From positions 310,001 through 374,000 of the forward strand of contig NZ_JACWFH010000012.1 of the NCBI RefSeq assembly GCF_019749255.1: 64,000 bases of DNA. Direction: 5' to 3'. The position numbers and the translations under genes are program-made. The stretch is from Mesobacillus maritimus (GTDB lineage Bacteria; Bacillota; Bacilli; Bacillales; Cytobacillaceae). Positions 18,068 through 27,894 of this stretch are shown here, piece by piece. Every line of letters begins with the position of its first letter. Position 1 is the stretch's first letter. Below the pieces are notes generated by a model. It was not told the origin of the DNA. It saw only the letters and a program-made list of their open reading frames with translations, and did no database searches.

Positions 18068-19078
18068 ATGGGGTTATTGATTATTTTAGTGTTGGTCTTA
18101 TTTTTGCCGTTTACTGTGCAAAAAGTTGAGCGGAATTTAGAAGTTTTTTTATTTGTAATGGGGCTTGCGGCGGCAACCGTCAGTGGGATTATGGATGCAA
18201 CCTTAATGAAAAAAGCACTCGTCGACCCCATCAAGATTACCATCGCTGTATTGGTGGCAGGGCTACTCACGAAATGGCTGCATGTCCAGCTTGAAAGAAC
18301 AATTCAAACCTTAAGTAGAGCATTGTCACCACGCATATTTGCAGGCTTGACGGTGATGGTGTTAGGACTTGTTTCGAGTTTGATCACAGCCATTATCGCG
18401 GCTATTATTCTCGTGATTATCGTAAATGTGCTCCCGCTGAATCGTGAATCTCGGGTTCGTTTTACGATTATTGCCTGTTTTTCTATTGGCCTTGGGGCGG
18501 CGTTAACGCCGATTGGGGAACCGTTATCGACCATTACTGTTGGAAAATTAAATCAAGACTTCTTTTATTTATTAAAGCTAATTGGCCCAGAAGTTGTCAC
18601 GGCAATCGTTGTATTTGGGATTTTAACAATGTTCTTTGTGAATCCCCGGAAGAATGCAAAAGGGTTGGATATAGACCAGCGGCCAGAAAGTTACAAACAC
18701 ATTTTAATCCGAACGGTTAAAATTTACCTATTTGTGATGGGGTTAACGTTACTTGGGAATGGATTTGAGCCTTTCATTACTACCTATATTCTTGATTTGC
18801 ATCCCACCACTTTATATTGGATCAATATGATTTCAGCCATCTTAGACAATGCAACGCTTGCTGCTGCCGAGATTAGCCCGGCAATGGAGGCAGACACCAT
18901 TCAAGCCATTTTGCTTGGTCTGCTCATAAGCGGTGGTATGCTGATTCCAGGGAACATTCCGAATATCATTGCTGCTGGAAAGTTGAATATTACCAGTAAA
19001 GAGTGGGCCCAGTTCGCTGTACCGCTTGGCTTAAACACCATGGCCATTTACTTTCTTGTTTTATTTGTTTTTTATTAA
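18068..19078 (+). CDS. DUF1646 family membrane protein, putative cation transporter
   Basis: 336 residues with about ten membrane segments and a start of the form MGLLIILVLVLFLPF followed by KVERNLEVFLF, as I recall for DUF1646. Conserved loops include GAALTPIGEPLSTI in the middle and GGMLIPGNIPNIIAAGKL near the end, which resemble the re-entrant loops of ion-transporter-superfamily carriers. The family is a proposed cation transporter without firm biochemical proof. The ATG at 18068 is preceded by TTGGAG. It stands alone just downstream of array B. Confidence 0.72.
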   Translation: MGLLIILVLVLFLPFTVQKVERNLEVFLFVMGLAAATVSGIMDATLMKKALVDPIKITIAVLVAGLLTKWLHVQLERTIQTLSRALSPRIFAGLTVMVLGLVSSLITAIIAAIILVIIVNVLPLNRESRVRFTIIACFSIGLGAALTPIGEPLSTITVGKLNQDFFYLLKLIGPEVVTAIVVFGILTMFFVNPRKNAKGLDIDQRPESYKHILIRTVKIYLFVMGLTLLGNGFEPFITTYILDLHPTTLYWINMISAILDNATLAAAEISPAMEADTIQAILLGLLISGGMLIPGNIPNIIAAGKLNITSKEWAQFAVPLGLNTMAIYFLVLFVFY

Positions 19079-19149
19079 TCAAGCTTAAGCATGTTTTTGA
19101 TCCTGCTTTATGGAACACAACAAACCTTTAGCTGAGCTTTACATACCAA

Positions 19150-20064
19150 TTAAAATAAGTCATTTTGAAATTGGTTAATTTTCGAAAACAACTCTTGAAT
19201 AAACTCATAAAAAATCACTTCCGTCGGAAGGAGTTTTCGTTCACTCGGAATAATAATTCCAACCGTACGAGTAATATTGGGCTTCACCAACTTTTTTTTG
19301 ACCGTTAACCTTGGCAAACTATCTACTAAGGTAATTTCCGGGATAAGGGCAATTCCTAGGCCAGCAGAAACCAGTCCTTTAATTGCATCAATATCTTTTC
19401 CTTCAAAGTTTACCGTAGGTTGAAAGCCGTGCTGCTCACAAGCATCCACAATCATATCGTGTAAAACAAACCCCTTCGGAAAAAGAATAAACGAATCATT
19501 CCGAAGCTGATTTAACTCGATATATGGGAGCTCCGCTAAAGGGTGATTAGTGGGCAGTAAGGCGACAATTTTTTCCGTAAACAACGTTTTCCCCGTGACT
19601 TTTTTCTCGTGTTTTGGCACTGGGCCTATTAAAGCTAAGTCAAATTCACCTTTAACCACACCTTCAACTAACTCATGATAGGAACCTTGATTCAACTGAA
19701 ATTTTACATTTGGAAATTGTTCACGGAAAGCTGAAACGGTTGTTGGAAGTGTATATGCAGCCAAACTGCTCGGGAAACCGATTCGAACGGTACCCCGCTC
19801 AGGATCAAGGTAGTCTGAAATTTCACCCTTGGCATTTTCAATCACCTTTTTCACTTGTTCCATATGCTCTAAAAAGCTCCTACCAATGGGAGTTAACCGA
19901 ACATTACGCCCCTCTCTAATAAACAGCTCTACCCCAAGCTCTGCTTCTAGGTTGAAAATTTGTCTACTCACTGCAGACTGCGCCACATGTAAATTTAGGG
20001 CGGCCTCCGTTACATGTTCACGCTTGGCAACTTCGATAAAATATTCAATTTGTCTTAGCTCCAT
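19150..20064 (-). CDS. LysR-family regulator, GltC-like
   Basis: 304 residues with an N-terminal winged HTH (MELRQIEYFIEVAKREHV, then VAQSAVSRQIFNLE) and a LysR effector domain. From memory the sequence is close to Bacillus subtilis GltC, for example YLDPERGTVRIGFPSSLA and GKDIDAIKGLVSAGLGIALI. I use the ATG at 20064 because GGGAGGTGG lies upstream, not the longer form to 20088. B. subtilis GltC activates gltAB, but here the divergent neighbour is glutamate dehydrogenase, so its target is probably that gene. It would respond to the 2-oxoglutarate/glutamate balance. Confidence 0.85.
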   Translation of the reverse strand: MELRQIEYFIEVAKREHVTEAALNLHVAQSAVSRQIFNLEAELGVELFIREGRNVRLTPIGRSFLEHMEQVKKVIENAKGEISDYLDPERGTVRIGFPSSLAAYTLPTTVSAFREQFPNVKFQLNQGSYHELVEGVVKGEFDLALIGPVPKHEKKVTGKTLFTEKIVALLPTNHPLAELPYIELNQLRNDSFILFPKGFVLHDMIVDACEQHGFQPTVNFEGKDIDAIKGLVSAGLGIALIPEITLVDSLPRLTVKKKLVKPNITRTVGIIIPSERKLLPTEVIFYEFIQELFSKINQFQNDLF

Positions 20065-20122
20065 TTGTCCCACCTCCCTGTTTATCATCTCACATTGGCA
20101 TTGTTTTCATCTACTATTTATA

Positions 20123-20151
20123 TTGATTAGACCGGATAATAGTTTTATAAT
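20123..20151 (+). promoter_or_regulatory. Sigma-A promoter of glutamate dehydrogenase
   Basis: TTGATT at 20123-20128 and TATAAT at 20146-20151 are separated by 17 bp, giving a start site near 20158 and a leader of about 70 nt. It lies in the 164-bp gap shared with the divergent GltC-like regulator. Confidence 0.75.
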
Positions 20152-20183
20152 TCTGCATATTGAAAACCTAAAAAGTTCCCTAA

Positions 20184-21614
<1,431 letters not shown>

Positions 21615-21620
21615 TTTAAA

Positions 21621-21658
21621 ATAAAAGGGTGAAATCCATTTGGATTTCACCCTTTTAT
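21621..21658. terminator. Bidirectional terminator between gdhA and the rRNA methyltransferase gene
   Basis: A 17-bp perfect stem with a 4-nt ATTT loop, centred between two convergent genes, with T or A tracts on each side. Confidence 0.93.
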
Positions 21659-21665
21659 TCTTTCG

Positions 21666-22856
21666 TTACCCAAGTTTTTTTATAAAACAAACCTTTAAAT
21701 AATCACCTTCTGGGAAGGCATTTATTGTTCTAAAATCCTTCGGTAATGAGAACTCCTCAATAATATGATATTTTTCATTGCTTTCTTTAAAGGCCGTTTT
21801 AATAAATCCCTTAAACTTATTCATGTCAAAGTTGCTAGCGTTGGTAGAAGCAACAATGACACCGTTTTTCTCCGTAATCGCAATAGCCTCTTTTAACAAA
21901 TCTTTATAATCCTTCTCAGCACTAAAAACAAATTTCTTTGATCGTGCAAAGCTCGGTGGATCAAGAATAACCATATCAAACTTAAGGTTTTTCTTTACTG
22001 CGTACTTAAAGTACTTAAAAACATCCATGACAAGGATATCTTGCTCCTCGGCATCGATACGGTTGATGCTAAATTGCTCTTGTGTTTTCGGTAGGCTCCG
22101 ATTTGCCAAGTCGACACTGGTCGTCTTTGCGGCTCCCCCTAGGGCTGCAGCAACCGAGAAAGCCCCTGTATAAGAGAAGGTATTCAGTACCGTCTTCCCT
22201 TTAGCATATTGGTCACGTATCGTCCTCCGTACGTCCCGCTGATCAAGGAAGACACCCACCATGGCACTTTCATTGAGATAAACAGCGTAGTTCATTCCAT
22301 TTTCCTTCACAATCAAAGGGAACTCTCCTCGTTCACCTATAACAAAATCATCTTCTTCAATGTATTGACCCTTTGTATCAAAGCGCTTTTTCTGATAAAT
22401 CCCCTTGAATTCCACCAATTCTTTTAATGCGCCAATGATATAGTCCTTAAATGTGTAGATCCCTTGGCTGTACCAATGAATCAAGTAATAGCCAGCGAAG
22501 TATTCAATGGTTACCCCACCAACGCCATCGCCTTCACCATTAAAAATCCGGAAAGCTGTTGTATCTGGATTTTCATAAAAATGCTGTCTTCGTTGAATAG
22601 CTTCATGAAGCTTTTGTTTAAAAAAAGGCTGATTAAATTGCTCTTGTTCATTTTTACTTAAGACCCAGCCAAAGCCTTTGTTTTGCTTCCCGTAATATCC
22701 TTTTGCAAGAAACTGATTCCGTTCATCTACGAGCCTCACAATCGCTCCTTCTTCTTTCACTTCATTCAAATTCAGTATTGCATCCTTAAAAATGAGCGGA
22801 TATCCGCTTTTAAACCTGTTCACATACTTTGATTTCACTTTTAAACGATATTCCAT
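21666..22856 (-). CDS. Class I rRNA large-subunit methyltransferase, RlmI-like, with PUA domain
   Basis: 396 residues. The N-terminal 80 residues form a PUA-like RNA-binding domain; the rest is a SAM-dependent methyltransferase with the SAM motif VLNTFSYTGAFSVAAALGG near 220 and the catalytic-region motif LDPPSFARSKK near 300. This is the layout of RlmI, which makes 5-methylcytidine in 23S rRNA. The exact target base in this organism is unproven. The start has only a weak GGACGG ribosome site. It appears monocistronic. Confidence 0.88.
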   Translation of the reverse strand: MEYRLKVKSKYVNRFKSGYPLIFKDAILNLNEVKEEGAIVRLVDERNQFLAKGYYGKQNKGFGWVLSKNEQEQFNQPFFKQKLHEAIQRRQHFYENPDTTAFRIFNGEGDGVGGVTIEYFAGYYLIHWYSQGIYTFKDYIIGALKELVEFKGIYQKKRFDTKGQYIEEDDFVIGERGEFPLIVKENGMNYAVYLNESAMVGVFLDQRDVRRTIRDQYAKGKTVLNTFSYTGAFSVAAALGGAAKTTSVDLANRSLPKTQEQFSINRIDAEEQDILVMDVFKYFKYAVKKNLKFDMVILDPPSFARSKKFVFSAEKDYKDLLKEAIAITEKNGVIVASTNASNFDMNKFKGFIKTAFKESNEKYHIIEEFSLPKDFRTINAFPEGDYLKVCFIKKLG

Positions 22857-23004
22857 TTTTTCCGTCCAATCTATAGAGTTTTATTTGCCATTATACCGTT
22901 TTAAACGTATATATAAAACTTCCGGCAGTGGTTAAAAAACTTTTAAGTAAACATTGTTTTTGATTCCGAATGCTAGTACAAGGCTTGAATAATGAGCTTA
23001 AAAA

Positions 23005-23033
23005 AAGACCACCTATTTTTTAATAGGTAGCCT
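23005..23033 (-). terminator. Intrinsic terminator of the par-like operon
   Basis: ACCTATT pairs with AATAGGT across a short loop; on the minus strand the stem is followed by a run of seven T. It lies 25 bp beyond the stop of the ParR-like gene. Confidence 0.75.
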
Positions 23034-23057
23034 GTCATCACTTAATTCTAAATAACC

Positions 23058-23651
23058 TTACTTATTCATTAATGTTAAAAAACCACCAAGAAGATCATCG
23101 GGGTCCTCGTCTTCAGCCTCTTCTGAATCGGATTCATCCACTGACGATGCTTGTTCTTGTAACGCCGATTCCCAATCAAAGTCCATCAGATCGTCCTCAA
23201 AGGTGTCTGGCTGCGTCTCGTCTGCATTGGATACTTCTTCTACCTTAGCAGGCATTGACTCCTCCTGGAACCCCTCCTGAAGATATAATGCCTCATCTAT
23301 GTCAAGGGCTTTACTGTTCAAAGTAGCTAGAATGGCAGCTGCCCTAACTGGATCAGCAAGCAATTGATAGACAATTGTTCCTAACATCGCTTCAGAATGA
23401 GAATGCTTTAGCCAGTTACGCTGTTCTTTGCTCAGTTGCTTCGGAAGGGGGATTGTAACGGTTTCCTTTTCCTTAGCAATGGTGTTTCCGACACCCTCAA
23501 TAGCAAATTCAGCTATCTTACTAGAAAAGTTGCGTTTCTCCGTTTCCTTAAGCCTCTGTAACTGCTTTAAGATGTGGTCAGGGGTATCGGAAGGGAGGCG
23601 GAAGGTAATCGCCTGCCCCCTCTGGATGCGAGTCATTCCCTTTTTGTCCAT
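23058..23651 (-). CDS. ParR-like adaptor candidate with N-terminal ribbon-helix-helix pattern
   Basis: 197 residues, not recognised by name. Residues about 13-55 read as strand (QAITFRLP), helix (DHILKQLQRLK), turn, helix (FSSKIAEFAIEGV), the pattern of ribbon-helix-helix DNA binders such as ParR. The last 70 residues are strongly acidic (long D/E runs) and end in DLLGGFLTLMNK. It starts 17 bp after the ParM-like gene stop, so the two are an operon. By context I infer it binds the iterons at 24942-25099 and contacts the actin filament through its C-terminus. Direct evidence for that is absent. Confidence 0.65.
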   Translation of the reverse strand: MDKKGMTRIQRGQAITFRLPSDTPDHILKQLQRLKETEKRNFSSKIAEFAIEGVGNTIAKEKETVTIPLPKQLSKEQRNWLKHSHSEAMLGTIVYQLLADPVRAAAILATLNSKALDIDEALYLQEGFQEESMPAKVEEVSNADETQPDTFEDDLMDFDWESALQEQASSVDESDSEEAEDEDPDDLLGGFLTLMNK

Positions 23652-23668
23652 GAAATCACCTTATCATC

Positions 23669-24859
23669 TTACTTATTTGAAGATTGCTTAACAGGTTCTT
23701 TAGCTGATTTGTGGTTTGCCTTCTCTGTTTTACGAACAAAGTCCGAGATTAATTTGTAGTAAGCATTTGCCATCATCCAGATACTTTCCTTCTCGTCTTC
23801 GAAGAACTCAATATTGTAGCCATCTAGATTATTATTAAGCGTCTTAATATACTCCTTAAGGACCATGGAGCCACCACCAACAAAGTAGCAAATCTCTGTT
23901 TGTGAGTTCTTTTGCCAAACATTACGCAGATGACGGTATTGTTTCTTTGCCAAATCGACTAAAATTCGGTCCGTAATGTCATGAACGCTTGTACGGCTAC
24001 CTCGCACCATAATATGGTTACGATCATTTTTTCTAGTAATAATGTCTACAACATCACGTCGGCTATCTAACTCCACTCCGTGCTTTGATCTAATTTCTTC
24101 TCGAATCGCCTCTAAAGCTTCCGCTACTCCAAGGTTAAAGCCCTGTGCCTTATCGTCATCCACGTTTCGACTTTTAATGACAGCGATATCTGTAGATAAT
24201 CCACCAATATCCTGAATCAAGATATTTTTATCAATTAAATCACGGTTAATGACGTTTAAATCATTGTCCATTACTAGATTAATATAAGCTGCAAAGCCTT
24301 CTGGATAGACTTTTACTTGGTCAAACCTAATATTTACCTTTAAACCTTGATATTTAGGAGTAACTAGGAATTCAACTTGATGAACAGAACCTAGTAGTTG
24401 TGAACGGTAACCGACATCTTTTCCTTCTTTCACTTCACGCAATGGAAGTCCTGTACCTAATGTATAGTTCGCATCTACTACATTATTATTTCTTTTAAAA
24501 ATAGAAGCATTTTCCTCGCGAACAGCATCCAATGCTAGAGTTGCAAAAAGCATAACAAGCGTTTGATCTTCTTCAGATTTACTGCTTCCTGGATCTAGTT
24601 CACTAGCATTATCACTCTTCGTCGCTAAGTCCCCAACACGGTAAATGACATTGTTATCCATAAGGGCAGGGGAGTGTACTCTTATATGAATACCGCTGAG
24701 TGGATTCTTCTCATTTAAATCTTCAATTCCAATAACAGGACGGTCTGCCGTATCTCTCGCGATTACATTCGGTATGTAAAGTTCATAATCTAGCTTTCCA
24801 AAAACTGCCTTTACAGCATCATTTCCAACGTCAACAGCACAAATTCTACTAGTACTCAT
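23669..24859 (-). CDS. ParM/StbA-family actin-like ATPase
   Basis: 396 residues with the five-motif actin/Hsp70 ATPase fold: phosphate 1 AVDVGNDAVKAVFG at the N-terminus, phosphate 2 IQDIGGLSTDIAVI near 215, and the adenosine motif YFVGGGSMVLKE near 330. This is the ParM/StbA/Alp family, which forms dynamic filaments that push plasmids apart. The gene is first in a two-gene operon with a ParR-like protein, has a clear sigma-A promoter at 24900-24928, and has a dense iteron array just upstream. All three parts of a type II partition module are present, yet the flanks look chromosomal. Confidence 0.88.
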   Translation of the reverse strand: MSTSRICAVDVGNDAVKAVFGKLDYELYIPNVIARDTADRPVIGIEDLNEKNPLSGIHIRVHSPALMDNNVIYRVGDLATKSDNASELDPGSSKSEEDQTLVMLFATLALDAVREENASIFKRNNNVVDANYTLGTGLPLREVKEGKDVGYRSQLLGSVHQVEFLVTPKYQGLKVNIRFDQVKVYPEGFAAYINLVMDNDLNVINRDLIDKNILIQDIGGLSTDIAVIKSRNVDDDKAQGFNLGVAEALEAIREEIRSKHGVELDSRRDVVDIITRKNDRNHIMVRGSRTSVHDITDRILVDLAKKQYRHLRNVWQKNSQTEICYFVGGGSMVLKEYIKTLNNNLDGYNIEFFEDEKESIWMMANAYYKLISDFVRKTEKANHKSAKEPVKQSSNK

Positions 24860-24899
24860 TCTATCAATCCTCTCAAAAAAATTAATTTCTATTAATTAC

Positions 24900-24928
24900 A
24901 TAATATTGCAAGATGTCCCATTGGTCAA
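24900..24928 (-). promoter_or_regulatory. Sigma-A promoter of the parM-like operon
   Basis: On the minus strand TTGACC (24928-24923) and TATTAT (24905-24900) are 17 bp apart. The start site would be near 24893, leaving a leader of about 35 nt. The promoter lies between the iteron array and the gene. Confidence 0.8.
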
Positions 24929-24941
24929 TCCTACTTTAGTT

Positions 24942-25099
24942 GTATACTTTTATGTGTACAATATGTACAAAAACGTACACAAGTACACAAAACTGTACAC
25001 ATCCCTTTAATTCAATATGTATACGTATTTGTAAACATGTAAACGGAATTGTATACATTAAGTTTACATTTTTGTACACATGTATACATTATTGTATAC
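24942..25099. repeat. parC-like iteron array, 14 copies of GTANAC-type hexamer
   Basis: Hexamers GTATAC, GTACAC, GTACAA, GTAAAC or GTTTAC start at 24942, 24956, 24965, 24975, 24983, 24995, 25019, 25031, 25039, 25051, 25062, 25074, 25082 and 25094. Spacings are mostly 8 or 12 bp, a paired phasing. The array lies directly upstream of the parM-like promoter, the place where type II partition loci keep their centromere. I see no other explanation, such as a gene; the short open frame across it is repeat-derived. Confidence 0.8.
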
Positions 25100-25280
25100 A
25101 TGCAAAGAATTCCTGTCATTTGGTTATAATGTAGATAGGCTACCCTCCCCTACTCTCAGTTGTATTCTATTTATTTCATGCTAATAAGGTTCATACATAC
25201 TATCCCTAATTTTCCAAAAATAGTTTTTGACTAAAACTGGCTATCATATTATTATGTTAGAATATCAAGGAGGTTGTATG

Positions 25281-26771
25281 ATGTCAGACTTTAATAAACA
25301 GAAAATTGTGGATAGTGTTCCTCAAACAGGTTTCTTTGGACACCCTAAGGGATTATTCACGTTATTCTTTACAGAATTCTGGGAGCGATTTTCCTATTAT
25401 GGAATGCGAGCAATCCTCGTCTTCTATATGTATTATGAAGTATCCAAAGGTGGGCTCGGTCTTGATGAATCCCTTGCCTTCTCCATCATGTCAATATACG
25501 GTTCTTTGGTTTATATGTCAGGAATTATCGGTGGTTGGTTAGCCGACCGTGTCTTAGGTACATCAAAAGCCGTGTTCTACGGTGGTATTTTGATTATGTT
25601 TGGACATATCGTATTAGCGATACCAGGAAGTTTGGCAACATTCTTTATCTCTATGGTTCTGATCGTCCTCGGTACAGGTTTATTAAAGCCGAATGTGTCG
25701 AGTGTTGTCGGAGAAATCTACAGCATGGAAGACAATCGCCGTGACGCAGGATTTAGTATCTTCTATATGGGTATTAACCTAGGAGCTTTTATCTCTCCAT
25801 TAATCACCGGTGAAGTGGCGAAAACAAGCTTCCACTTAGGCTTTGGAATTGCTGCTGTCGGAATGTTCGTCGGGTTACTTGTATTTATGTTGACAAAGAA
25901 GAAAAATCTCGGTTTAGCAGGAACCATTGTTGCGAATCCTCTCTCCCCTACTGAAAGAAAGAAGGTATTCACAACGTTTGGAATTGCTCTTGTTCTCATT
26001 GCTATTTTAGTTGCTATCACCATACCAGCAGGACTTTTGACCTTTGAAAGCTTTATTGCCCTTGTTGGGATATTAGGAATTGGAATTCCAACTGCTTATT
26101 TTATCACTATGTATCGTAGCCCTAAAACAACTGCCGAAGAGCGTTCACGACTCATTGCTTATATCCCGCTTTTCATTGCAGCTGTTATGTTTTGGGCAAT
26201 CCAAGAACAAGGTTCTACTATCTTGGCTAGTTATGCGGATAAAAGAACGCAGCTCGAATTTGCAGGATTTTCAATCTCTCCTGCTTGGTTCCAGTCACTA
26301 AATCCGCTGTTTATTATTGTCTTAGCCCCTGTATTTGCTTGGTTTTGGATGAAATTAGGAAAGCGCCAACCAACAATCCCACAAAAGTTTTCAATTGGTT
26401 TATTGTTTGCTGGTTTATCCTTCCTAGTCATCCTGTTACCTGCTTACTTTGGTGGCACAGATTCATTGGTTAACCCATTATGGCTTGTACTAAGCTATTT
26501 CATTGTTGTACTCGGGGAATTATGCTTATCACCTGTAGGATTATCAGCGACAACGAAGTTAGCTCCAGCTGCATTCTCAGCCCAAACCATGAGCCTTTGG
26601 TTTCTATCCAATGCTGCAGCCCAAGCAATTAACGCTCAGTTAGTAAAATTCTATTCTCCTGCAACAGAAATGGTTTACTTTGGGATGATAGGTGGTGCAT
26701 CCATCGTTCTTTCCATTATTCTCTTTATCTTTGCACCAAAGATTCAGGGATTTATGAAAGGTGTCCGTTAG
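25281..26771 (+). CDS. POT-family proton-coupled di-/tripeptide transporter
   Basis: 496 residues and about 14 membrane segments. The family signature ExxERFxYYG appears as EFWERFSYYGMRAILVFY near residue 35, and FYMGINLGAF near 160 is the second POT motif. It imports di- and tripeptides with protons. I start at the ATG at 25281, 7 nt after AAGGAGG; an adjacent ATG at 25278 is equally possible, and a longer reading to 25227 is not supported. A terminator follows. A second POT gene lies at 56805, and peptidase T at 12448 could use the imported peptides. Confidence 0.92.
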   Translation: MSDFNKQKIVDSVPQTGFFGHPKGLFTLFFTEFWERFSYYGMRAILVFYMYYEVSKGGLGLDESLAFSIMSIYGSLVYMSGIIGGWLADRVLGTSKAVFYGGILIMFGHIVLAIPGSLATFFISMVLIVLGTGLLKPNVSSVVGEIYSMEDNRRDAGFSIFYMGINLGAFISPLITGEVAKTSFHLGFGIAAVGMFVGLLVFMLTKKKNLGLAGTIVANPLSPTERKKVFTTFGIALVLIAILVAITIPAGLLTFESFIALVGILGIGIPTAYFITMYRSPKTTAEERSRLIAYIPLFIAAVMFWAIQEQGSTILASYADKRTQLEFAGFSISPAWFQSLNPLFIIVLAPVFAWFWMKLGKRQPTIPQKFSIGLLFAGLSFLVILLPAYFGGTDSLVNPLWLVLSYFIVVLGELCLSPVGLSATTKLAPAAFSAQTMSLWFLSNAAAQAINAQLVKFYSPATEMVYFGMIGGASIVLSIILFIFAPKIQGFMKGVR

Positions 26772-26791
26772 GAGAAGATACAATGTATTAG

Positions 26792-26820
26792 AAACCAGAA
26801 GGCCAACTTCTGGTTTTTTT
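26792..26820 (+). terminator. Intrinsic terminator of the POT transporter gene
   Basis: A 10-bp stem (AAACCAGAAG and complement), a 5-nt loop and a run of T. Confidence 0.88.
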
Positions 26821-26903
26821 TATTGTTCATTATTTTTTATTAAGAAATTAGTAGGATATTCTGTTATGATGTCTATACTAGTCGAAATATAGGGGGATCC
26901 AAC

Positions 26904-27644
26904 ATGAGCGCAAAGAAAAAGAAACATGCGCATTTCTCTAAAGAAGAAATTCAGTCTGCTAGACACGAGTCGGCTGCAACATTAGCAATTGACAAAAGTA
27001 GACAGCACCGCCATAGCCTTTTCCCTTTCCTAAAGTTAAAATTGACTGTCCGAATCTTAACCATTGTTCTTATTCTCCTATTCATTAGTGGGTTAGGAAT
27101 CTTTACTTATACAAATCTATTTGCTGGTACCACCTATAAATCAGAATCCTTTAGTATGGTTGAAAGTGTACAAGACTTAGCTACTCTTGCTACTGCTGAG
27201 GCTTTTGTTACCACAATCATTAAAGAAGAAGATCATAAACTTTTTAATAAAGATATAAATGTCAACCTCCCTGGAACAAAGCGTACTTTGTTGCTCATCG
27301 TTCCTGCTACCGTCCTAGCCGGAGTGGATTTACAGCTTGTTTCAGCAGAGAACATGGAGATAAATGAAGAAACCAAAGAAATTTCAATAACGATTCCACA
27401 CGCACAACTAATTCAAGAGCCATCCATTCAGATGGACAAAGTTCAAACATACTCGGAGGAAGGCCTCTTTCGAAGTGAAGTTCATTGGGACGAGGGGTTT
27501 GACCTTGCAGTAAAGGCAAAAGAACAAATAGAACACGAAGCAATTGAGTTGGGTATTTTATCTAAAGCAGAAGAAAGCGCAGTTCAAGTCCTTAGCTCCT
27601 TTTTTGAACATCTCGGTTATCGCTCTACTATAAGCTTTGAATAG
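26904..27644 (+). CDS. DUF4230 domain-containing membrane-anchored protein
   Basis: 246 residues. A basic cytoplasmic N-terminus rich in Lys/His (to about 45) precedes one membrane anchor at about 50-72; the rest is exported and matches the DUF4230 pattern, with LVPATVLAGVDLQL-type and ISITIPHAQLI-type strands and an Ala/Glu-rich C-terminal helix. No function is known for the family. The ATG at 26904 follows GGGGGATCC. It is followed by a dispersed-repeat-like segment and not by a co-directional gene. Confidence 0.8.
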   Translation: MSAKKKKHAHFSKEEIQSARHESAATLAIDKSRQHRHSLFPFLKLKLTVRILTIVLILLFISGLGIFTYTNLFAGTTYKSESFSMVESVQDLATLATAEAFVTTIIKEEDHKLFNKDINVNLPGTKRTLLLIVPATVLAGVDLQLVSAENMEINEETKEISITIPHAQLIQEPSIQMDKVQTYSEEGLFRSEVHWDEGFDLAVKAKEQIEHEAIELGILSKAEESAVQVLSSFFEHLGYRSTISFE

Positions 27645-27645
27645 A

Positions 27646-27833
27646 CGAAAAAGGCTGTTTTCGTAAAGGTTGTTGCTAATATCCTAAAGCCGATTTTAGC
27701 GCAAGTTCAGCTAGTTATTAAGTTTTAAATTCATTTTCAAGCTCTTTTCTCATTAGTAAACTTTTTTGTAATTCAGAATGTGCTAGAACAATGGTTTTTG
27801 CTCTTTAAATACAACAAAATTTGAGAAAAGAGC
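27646..27833. repeat. Candidate dispersed intergenic repeat, copy 1
   Basis: Shares TTGTTGCTAATATCCT (27670-27685), then CCG-TTTTA and AGTTATTA-GTTT in the same order, with the segment at 35505-35680. An 11-bp inverted repeat (GCTCTTTTCTC at 27741-27751, complement at 27823-27833) closes its right half. It lies after the DUF4230 stop and before a terminator. Confidence 0.6.
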
Positions 27834-27835
27834 CC

Positions 27836-27887
27836 CAAAAAAGACAAGTGTCTTACCTGTTTCAAACAGGAGATACTTGTCTTTTTT
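27836..27887. terminator. Bidirectional terminator between DUF4230 gene and FNR-type regulator
   Basis: A long interrupted stem: AAAAAAGACAAGT with its complement outside and CCTGTTT/AAACAGG inside, T-rich on both exits. Confidence 0.85.
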
Positions 27888-27894
27888 AGTCTAG

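Noticed and set aside
24940-25134. 64-residue open frame of Cys/Thr/Tyr-rich composition
   Set aside because: It is the translation of the GTANAC iterons and has no ribosome site.
23058-25134. An integrated plasmid remnant with replication gene
   Set aside because: No Rep protein, origin, integrase or attachment-site repeats are visible on either side.
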